From positions 1 to 49,019 of the forward strand of contig SYGW01000016.1 of NCBI GenBank assembly GCA_005800255.1: a DNA stretch of 49,019 nt. Reading direction: 5' to 3'. The translations under genes and the position numbers were made by a program. Below the pieces are notes generated by a model that did not search any database, was not told the DNA's origin, and saw only the letters and a program-made list of their open reading frames with translations. The DNA is from Nitrospiraceae bacterium. GTDB lineage: Bacteria > Nitrospirota > Nitrospiria > Nitrospirales > Nitrospiraceae. Of this stretch, positions 43,921 to 49,019 are shown piece after piece. Each line of letters begins with the position of its first letter. The stretch's first letter is position 1.

Positions 43921-45129
43921 ATGCCTCCCACCATGACCACGGCCCTCCACCAGCGCGTAAATGAAATTCAGCAGGCCCTTCGCGAAGCCGAAATCGACGG
44001 CTGGCTGTTCTACGATTTCCGCGGCAGCGACCCCCTCGCCTATCGCATCCTCCGGCTCGATCCAACGCTCCATGTAACGAGACGCTGGTACTACTGGATT
44101 CCGGCGCAAGGCGCTCCCGTCAAACTCCTCCATCGCATCGAGCCGCACATGCTGGATGTCTTGCCGGGGCAAGCCGACTGCTACGTGTCGTGGGAACAGC
44201 AGCGGCAGATCCTGGCCCGCCTATTGACCGGCAGCCCCCGCGTCGCCATGCAATATTCTCCGTTGAACGCGGTGCCCTACGTGTCGCGCGTAGATGCCGG
44301 CACGATCGAGTTAATCAGAAGCTACGGCGCCGAGGTGGTCAGTGCAGCGGATTTGATTCAAATATTTGAAGCGCGCTGGACGGACCGGCAGCTCGAATCG
44401 CACCGGTTTGCCGCGGCAGCACTCCGGCGTATCGTCGATGAAACGTTCAGCCATGTGCATGGCGCAGTCGCGCAAAGCCGCGGTCTCACCGAATATGATG
44501 TGCAGCAGTTTATTCTGGCCCGCATCGGCGAAGCCGGCATGACCACATCGAGTGCGCCGATCGCCGCCGTCAATGCCCATAGCGCCGACCCCCATTATGG
44601 CCCGACGAAGGTCGGCTCGGCCGACGTAACCCGCGACTCGTTGCTCCTAATCGATCTCTGGGCCAAACGGGCGGAGGCCGATTCGGTCTATGCCGATATC
44701 ACCTGGACCGGCTATGTCGGTCGGGCGGTGCCAGTGAAACATCGTACGATCTTCGACTGGGTCCGGCAGGGCCGGGATGCGGCCCTGGCCTTTACCACAA
44801 CGGAAATTGCGGCAGGCCGCCGTCCCTTTGGCTGGGAAGTCGACCAAGCCTGCAGACAAGTCATCCAGCAAGGTGGCTACGGCGACCAGTTCGTCCATCG
44901 CACAGGCCATTCGATTGGCGAAGAGGTCCATGGCAACGGCGCCAACATTGATAGCCTGGAGACGCAGGACACCCGCCGGCTGATGCCGAGGACCTGTTTT
45001 TCGATTGAGCCGGGTATCTACCTGCCGGGCGAGTTCGGGATCAGAAGCGAACTGGATGTCTACCTCGCCGACCGTGAAGCCCTGGTCTTTGGGTTGCCGT
45101 TGCAACACGAAATCGTCCCAATTTTCTAG
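43921..45129 (+). CDS. M24 metallopeptidase (Xaa-Pro dipeptidase/aminopeptidase type)
   Basis: A 402-residue cytosolic creatinase-fold peptidase. An N-terminal ~150-residue domain precedes the pita-bread domain. All five metal ligands are visible: Asp in LLIDLWAK, Asp in YADITWTG, His in RTGHSIGEEVHG, Glu in FSIEPGIYLPG and Glu in RSELDVYL. It resembles Xaa-Pro peptidases. The start is not sharply fixed: ATG at 43921 or 43933, both with weak ribosome-binding sites. Confidence 0.9.
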   Translation: MPPTMTTALHQRVNEIQQALREAEIDGWLFYDFRGSDPLAYRILRLDPTLHVTRRWYYWIPAQGAPVKLLHRIEPHMLDVLPGQADCYVSWEQQRQILARLLTGSPRVAMQYSPLNAVPYVSRVDAGTIELIRSYGAEVVSAADLIQIFEARWTDRQLESHRFAAAALRRIVDETFSHVHGAVAQSRGLTEYDVQQFILARIGEAGMTTSSAPIAAVNAHSADPHYGPTKVGSADVTRDSLLLIDLWAKRAEADSVYADITWTGYVGRAVPVKHRTIFDWVRQGRDAALAFTTTEIAAGRRPFGWEVDQACRQVIQQGGYGDQFVHRTGHSIGEEVHGNGANIDSLETQDTRRLMPRTCFSIEPGIYLPGEFGIRSELDVYLADREALVFGLPLQHEIVPIF

Positions 45130-45143
45130 CCCACGGCCATTCC

Positions 45144-45171
45144 TTGACAGTGCCTCCTACTGGCCTATACA
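45144..45171 (+). promoter_or_regulatory. sigma70-type promoter of tatA
   Basis: TTGACA (45144-45149), 16-base spacer, TATACA (45166-45171); start expected near 45178, 60 bases before tatA. Confidence 0.65.
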
Positions 45172-45237
45172 GTTGATTCGGCTCTCAAAACAGCAAGACC
45201 ACGGTTGATTGATCGAACTGAACAAAGGAACGACGCC

Positions 45238-46038
45238 ATGTTTGGTACCATGGGGATCTCAGAGCTCATTATTATCCTGGTCATCGTCCTCATCATTTTC
45301 GGAGCGGGAAAGCTCCCGCAAATCGGTGAAGGGGTCGGCAAGGCGCTCAAAGGATTCAAAAAAGAAGTCAATGAAATCCCCGCGCCGGAAGCGGTGCAAC
45401 CGGACGCAACGGAACCGGCCCCCCTGCAAGTCCACGCAACGGCCCAGGCTGCGCCAGCCACAACGGTGACGCAGGGACAGACCCCGGCCGCATTGAAGCC
45501 CACCGCTCCCTATACGCCAGGGCCGGAGCTGACCCCTGGAACCACCGCCGCTCTGATGTACAACATGGCGGCTCCGCCACAGCCAATTCGCGCGGCGGCA
45601 TCCGCTGCGGCCCCGGCAGCGGCGCAGGGCCAACAGCCCCCCACGATGGAAGAACGAGCGGCGGCACCCTCACCGATGATGAAGGCGCAGTACCCGCCCC
45701 TTCCTCCCGGCGCTCAGACAAAACCGGTGGCCAACCGTCCCTCGGCCATTGTGAACAAAGATGCCGTGGCCCGCGTACAGGCACAGCAAGCGGCGATAAA
45801 GGCGAAGGCCGCGCAACCAGCCGGCGTCTCCCCTCAAGACATGCAGAATTTGGGCGAGGGACTGGGCGATGCCTTGCGGACATTCAAACAAGCCGTTGCC
45901 GATGTTCGCAATTCGGTCGATCCCGAGATGCGCACGATCCAAGCTGAAATGGACTCGGCGCAGAAAGAATTCCAGCAATCCCTCGAAGCAGCCAAAGAAC
46001 TGCCAGCCTTGCATGAGGAGCCTCCGAAGCAAGCGTGA
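45238..46038 (+). CDS. tatA: TatA-family translocase subunit with long Pro/Ala extension
   Basis: Part of the twin-arginine translocase. The first ~45 residues are textbook TatA: MFGTMGISELIIILVIVLII (membrane helix), FGAGKLPQIGEGVGKALKGF (hinge and amphipathic helix). TatA is usually 60-90 residues, but this is 266. A Pro/Ala/Gln-rich linker (~50-195) leads to a helical C terminus (GLGDALRTFKQAVADVRNS ... MDSAQKEFQQSLEAA) that could be coiled coil and is somewhat TatB-like. AAAGGAACG precedes the ATG. The stop overlaps the next gene by GTGA. Whether it works as TatA, TatB or both is open. Confidence 0.88.
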   Translation: MFGTMGISELIIILVIVLIIFGAGKLPQIGEGVGKALKGFKKEVNEIPAPEAVQPDATEPAPLQVHATAQAAPATTVTQGQTPAALKPTAPYTPGPELTPGTTAALMYNMAAPPQPIRAAASAAAPAAAQGQQPPTMEERAAAPSPMMKAQYPPLPPGAQTKPVANRPSAIVNKDAVARVQAQQAAIKAKAAQPAGVSPQDMQNLGEGLGDALRTFKQAVADVRNSVDPEMRTIQAEMDSAQKEFQQSLEAAKELPALHEEPPKQA

Positions 46039-46838
46039 GCCGGGGAAATGACTCCATCAGCCTGACCGATGTCCGGCCCCTGTTCCATCCCCCTTCCGTC
46101 TCTCGCATCATCGGGTGGTCCGCCCTGTCAGTGATCCTCTCTCTCTCTGGCTGTGTCCAGGACTCTCCCCCTTCATCCAAAGCGCAAGCGGTCTCGCTGA
46201 TACTGGAGTTGCTCCAGGATGAGCGGCCAGAGATGCGGAAAACCGCAGTGGAATCCCTCGGGAAAATCGGCGATCCACAAACCACCGACTCCATCCTTCG
46301 CCTCTCCCGTGACCCCTCCGCTCTCGTTCGCGAAGCGGCGATGATCGCGCTGGGACGATTGAAGCCGCCAGCCACGGAAGCGGTCGTACTCCTGCTGGCG
46401 CAAGCGTTGGAGGATCCCGTCGAGTCGGTCCGTCAGGCCGCGATTGTGGCGACCGGAGAAATCGAACTGGGCCCCCAATTGCTGGAGCCGATCGTTTTCC
46501 TGCTGCGATCTTCGGATACGGCGATCAGGCTCGCGGCGGCGCGATCGTTGCTCCAAGTCGACTCCAGTCAATCGATTCCTGCGCTCATCGCCGCAGGCAA
46601 TGACCCCGATGCGGAGGTTCGTCAGGGAATTGTGGCAGCGGTGGGGGAATGGGGGGGCGCTGCTGTCGCCCCTTGGCTTAGAGAACGTCTTGCCCAAGAT
46701 CCCTCGCCCATGGTGCGGTCAGAAGCCGCCTACCGCCTGAGCACATTCAACGATTTAGAAACGAAAGCCGCGCTTGAAACAGCGGGCGCGAAGGATGCGG
46801 ACCGCGAGGTGCGGCACTGGTCGAAACAGGGGACTTAA
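46035..46838 (+). CDS. HEAT-repeat lipoprotein
   Basis: A 267-residue protein. The N terminus has a hydrophobic stretch ending LSLSGC, a good lipobox (Cys40), followed by a tandem of about six HEAT/PBS-lyase-like helical repeats (ERPEMRKTAVESLGKIGDP; DPSALVREAAMIALGRL; DPVESVRQAAIVATGEI; and others). Likely a protein-binding scaffold facing the periplasm. The GTG start overlaps the tatA stop, so translation is probably coupled to tatA. Convergent with the first PilZ gene, overlapping it by 4 bases at the 3' ends. Confidence 0.85.
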   Translation: MSRGNDSISLTDVRPLFHPPSVSRIIGWSALSVILSLSGCVQDSPPSSKAQAVSLILELLQDERPEMRKTAVESLGKIGDPQTTDSILRLSRDPSALVREAAMIALGRLKPPATEAVVLLLAQALEDPVESVRQAAIVATGEIELGPQLLEPIVFLLRSSDTAIRLAAARSLLQVDSSQSIPALIAAGNDPDAEVRQGIVAAVGEWGGAAVAPWLRERLAQDPSPMVRSEAAYRLSTFNDLETKAALETAGAKDADREVRHWSKQGT

Positions 46839-47299
46839 GCCGCCTTGCGGGAACGAGTCAACGCCTCCACAATCTGAGTAAGCTCGTGGCGGGCCTGGTC
46901 GTCGATCGCGATGAATTGAACGCCCATGCCCAGGAAAAGCATATACCGCTCAGGCTTCTTGCAAGTCCAAGCGACTTTCGCCTTGGCTTGATGCTTCGCC
47001 TGGAGACGGTCTGGCAGCGCAAACTCGATGGACAATTCGGTGCCATGAGCCAGCGAGGCGCTGCTTTCGATAAACAGGCCGCCCGCGCCGATGCTGCCGG
47101 TTACACTGTCGAACTGCTTGTCCTCCGGAGTCGTATGCCGGACCTTCACGGCAAGCGGCACTCTCGGATGCGAACGCACCGAGGAAAATCTGGCGTCATC
47201 GTCGCGGACAAGAACCCGTTCAATGATATCGCCCCAGGCGAGAGTACCCAGCAGCTCTCCGGTCGCTGCTATGAAGTGTGAGGACTTCCTCCTCAACAT
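46835..47299 (-). CDS. PilZ-domain protein, variant c-di-GMP motif
   Basis: A 154-residue protein. N-terminal ~45 residues of unknown type precede a PilZ domain (~43-150) with the RxxxR element intact (RSHPRVPL). The second motif, normally (D/N)xSxxG, reads TGSIGAGG: Ser and Gly are kept, the acidic residue is not. Binding of c-di-GMP is possible but not assured. It is a paralogue of the gene 110 bp upstream, with the same order of segments (LxWDxVIxxIL-like stretch, then RxxxR). Confidence 0.85.
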   Translation of the reverse strand: MLRRKSSHFIAATGELLGTLAWGDIIERVLVRDDDARFSSVRSHPRVPLAVKVRHTTPEDKQFDSVTGSIGAGGLFIESSASLAHGTELSIEFALPDRLQAKHQAKAKVAWTCKKPERYMLFLGMGVQFIAIDDQARHELTQIVEALTRSRKAA

Positions 47300-47408
47300 T
47301 CATCGCCAGAACCTTCCCCTCGTGTCTTTCTGTCATGGTGATAGGAAACTTCATACTCAGACCTTTGTATGGATAATAAGCGACATGATTGCTGTGGGAG
47401 GAGCGTGA

Positions 47409-47939
47409 CTAGGCGGACAGCCCAATAACCTGGATGGATTTCACCAGCTCCAACACGCGAACGCGAATATCCGGATTGATTTCTGTAAAGCGCACCCCCA
47501 TGCCTGGGCTAAATGTATATTGGTCGGCCTTGGGACAGACCCGCGCAATCACGCCCTTGGCCGACACCCACTCCGACGGATTCTCTGGCAAAGAAAATTC
47601 AAGCGCAAGCTTGGTGCCGACTAGGAGAGGGCTGTGGCTTTCAATAAAGAGCCCGCCTCCGCCGATGCCACCGGCACGGCCTTCAAACCGATGCCCCTCT
47701 GGAGTCTTATATTTGACGCGAAACGTGAGCGTCACACGCGGCTCATTTCTGGGTTCACGGCTCGTAGGGGGCTTCCGATCGGCCAAAATCTGATCGATGA
47801 CGAAATCCCAGGACAGATTGCCCATGGGCCCGCCGTTGCTTCCCAGGAGAGTGATGACTTCCCGGGCTGCGTCGAGGTCGATGGCTTTGTCTTTGTGTGA
47901 AGGCTTGAAGACACTGGATACTTCACACGTCCTCCACAT
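47409..47939 (-). CDS. PilZ-domain protein, second motif degenerate
   Basis: A 176-residue paralogue of its downstream neighbour. RxxxR is present (RNEPRVTL), but the (D/N)xSxxG motif reads AGGIGGGG, with neither the acidic residue nor the serine. GGLFIESHSPLLVGTKLALE and FSPGMGVRFTEI are shared with the neighbour. The N terminus (FKPSHKDKAIDLDAAREVIT ... NLSWDFVIDQILADRK) is a small separate segment. Function unknown; c-di-GMP binding doubtful. Confidence 0.82.
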   Translation of the reverse strand: MWRTCEVSSVFKPSHKDKAIDLDAAREVITLLGSNGGPMGNLSWDFVIDQILADRKPPTSREPRNEPRVTLTFRVKYKTPEGHRFEGRAGGIGGGGLFIESHSPLLVGTKLALEFSLPENPSEWVSAKGVIARVCPKADQYTFSPGMGVRFTEINPDIRVRVLELVKSIQVIGLSA

Positions 47940-48071
47940 TCAAGAGTGCCAAGGCAAGTATAGCGCAGGATTCTATCTTGTCGAGGGAAAGTGCGAAATT
48001 AGGCGGCGGACACCGGCTGGGCCGAAAAGAAGACTCGCGATCAAGCCGATTCAAGAAAGGGGCCCGATGAC

Positions 48072-48111
48072 AAAACAGCCAGGACTGGGGCGCCCCAGTC
48101 CTGGCTGTTTT
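48072..48111. terminator. 40-base perfect palindrome, bidirectional terminator
   Basis: The left half AAAACAGCCAGGACTGGGGC is the exact complement of the right half. Both strands end in TGTTTT after the GC-rich stem. It lies about 50 bases past the clpX stop (minus strand), the likely transcript it ends. Confidence 0.75.
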
Positions 48112-48162
48112 CTGCATAAAGCAGACCGACGTTCCAACTAAAACTCACTTACTTGCAATGAC

Positions 48163-48939
48163 TTATGCCGTCTTCACGTCTTTGTCCTGCTCGAAAACTC
48201 GAATGGGGGGATGCTTCCCAAGAATGGCATCCTCCGTAATGATGACTTCCGTGATCTGCTTTTGCGACGGGGCGTCGTACATCACATCCAGCATCACATC
48301 TTCCAGGATCGCGCGCAGCCCGCGGGCGCCGGTCTTCTGGACAAAGGCCTTTCGCGCGATCGCGCCCAACGCGCCTTCCGTAAACTTCAGCCTCACTTTT
48401 TCGAACGAGAGCAGTTTCTCGTACTGTTTCGTGAGGGCGTTTTTCGGTTCGGTCAAAATACGGATGAGCGCTTGCTCATCCAGCTCATCTAACGTGGCCA
48501 CGACCGGCAGCCGACCGACAAATTCCGGAATCAACCCGTATTTAAGGAAGTCTTCCGGCTGAACTTTTGAGAACAACTCGCCCAGCTTGATTTCGTTCTT
48601 CCCGCGAACTTCGGCGCCGAATCCCATCGACTTGCGGTTCAACCGCTGTTCGATGATCTGCTCGAGCCCGACGAACGCGCCGCCGCACATAAACAGGATG
48701 TTGCCCGTATCGACCTGAATAAACTCCTGATGCGGATGTTTGCGTCCGCCCTGAGGCGGCACATTGGCAACGGTGCCCTCGATAAGCTTGAGCAGCGCCT
48801 GTTGCACTCCCTCACCCGAAACGTCGCGCGTGATGGATGGGCTGTCGCTTTTGCGGCTGATCTTGTCGATTTCCTCGATGTAAACGCTGCCTCGCTCCGC
48901 CCGCTCGACATCGTAGTCCGCTGCCTGCAGGAGCTTGAG
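48163..48939 (-). CDS. clpX: ATP-dependent protease ATPase subunit ClpX, 5' part missing
   Basis: An AAA+ unfoldase for ClpP. About 258 residues of the C-terminal two thirds are present: [17 protein letters not shown], the Walker B stretch [10 protein letters not shown] (Glu where Asp is usual), [20 protein letters not shown], the RKH loop (GGRKHPHQE), the ClpP-contact loop (SMGFGA), and the sensor-2 helix TGARGLRAI. The zinc domain, Walker A and the pore GYVG loop are not encoded here. Homology stops at about 48939: the residues expected before LKLLQ (VENII) are not encoded and the frame soon meets a stop. Either the gene is broken here or the sequence is chimeric. Confidence 0.92.
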   Translation of the reverse strand, partial: LKLLQAADYDVERAERGSVYIEEIDKISRKSDSPSITRDVSGEGVQQALLKLIEGTVANVPPQGGRKHPHQEFIQVDTGNILFMCGGAFVGLEQIIEQRLNRKSMGFGAEVRGKNEIKLGELFSKVQPEDFLKYGLIPEFVGRLPVVATLDELDEQALIRILTEPKNALTKQYEKLLSFEKVRLKFTEGALGAIARKAFVQKTGARGLRAILEDVMLDVMYDAPSQKQITEVIITEDAILGKHPPIRVFEQDKDVKTA

Positions 48940-49019
48940 GCCAGGTGCCGGGCCAGCGCGCGTTGCTGCGCGAGGTCCGTCATTTTATTGAGGCGGCTTA
49001 AGGCGTGTTGCGCTGCAGC
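48940..49019. other. terminal ~80 bases not matching clpX
   Basis: Minus-strand translation in another frame gives [20 protein letters not shown], which looks coding but is not ClpX. No repeat or transposon end is visible at the joint. A misassembly or a rearrangement are the options. Confidence 0.5.

Noticed and set aside
1..49019. CRISPR array, intact transposase or rRNA genes
   Set aside because: No regularly spaced direct repeats, no intact transposase and no rRNA sequence were seen.

Overview
The window looks like a chromosomal segment of a Nitrospira-like bacterium (phylum Nitrospirota). The main reason is a complex I operon with two adjacent nuoM genes, an arrangement known from that group. 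The taxonomic call is inference; no rRNA or nitrogen-oxidation gene is present to confirm it. Genes are tightly packed, several stop/start codons overlap, and promoters upstream of tRNAs and tatA fit a sigma70-type consensus. The window opens inside rpe. It closes in a truncated clpX whose last ~80 bases do not fit ClpX.

Left part (1-10.9 kb): a translation block on the minus strand (fmt, rsmB, rpe) is followed by a plus-strand tRNA with a CCU anticodon and several features of an initiator tRNA. Next come a DUF2726 protein and anmK (murein recycling). Then there is a single-RecA-domain relative of SF1 helicases without a P-loop, a tRNA-Leu(CAG), a TudS/YbgA-type fusion, a CbiX-like chelatase, pyrE, a lipoprotein, an exported rhodanese and an exported phosphodiester glycosidase.

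Centre (11.0-24.7 kb): a minus-strand operon nuoA-B-C-D-G-I-J-K-L-M-M-N. It has no nuoE, nuoF or nuoH. The second NuoM lacks the TM7 lysine of the proton channel. The encoded complex would need a NuoH from elsewhere, and either NuoEF from elsewhere or a donor other than NADH.

Right of the operon (25.3-34.8 kb): a methyltransferase, a PriA that keeps its zinc cysteines but has lost the Walker A and DEEH motifs, and a membrane protein. After these lies a same-strand set of exported proteins: a DsbA/Com1-like oxidase, a lipoprotein, a protein with 22 cysteines in repeats, and a chagasin-type cysteine-protease inhibitor. The set is followed by a DUF4239 membrane protein and, next to tRNA-Leu(GAG), a dead tyrosine-recombinase fragment. 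The region may be an old tRNA-associated insertion (inference).

Last part (34.8-49 kb): HAD phosphatase, queE, pepA and nagZ (peptide and murein recycling with anmK), a MITE-like inverted-repeat element, and a duplicated SCG/CCGH cysteine protein. PsiE, an amino-acid permease, a class I glutamine amidotransferase-like hydrolase, small exported or unknown proteins, an M24 peptidase, a TatA with a long Pro/Ala extension coupled to a HEAT-repeat lipoprotein, two tandem PilZ proteins with altered c-di-GMP motifs, and clpX follow.
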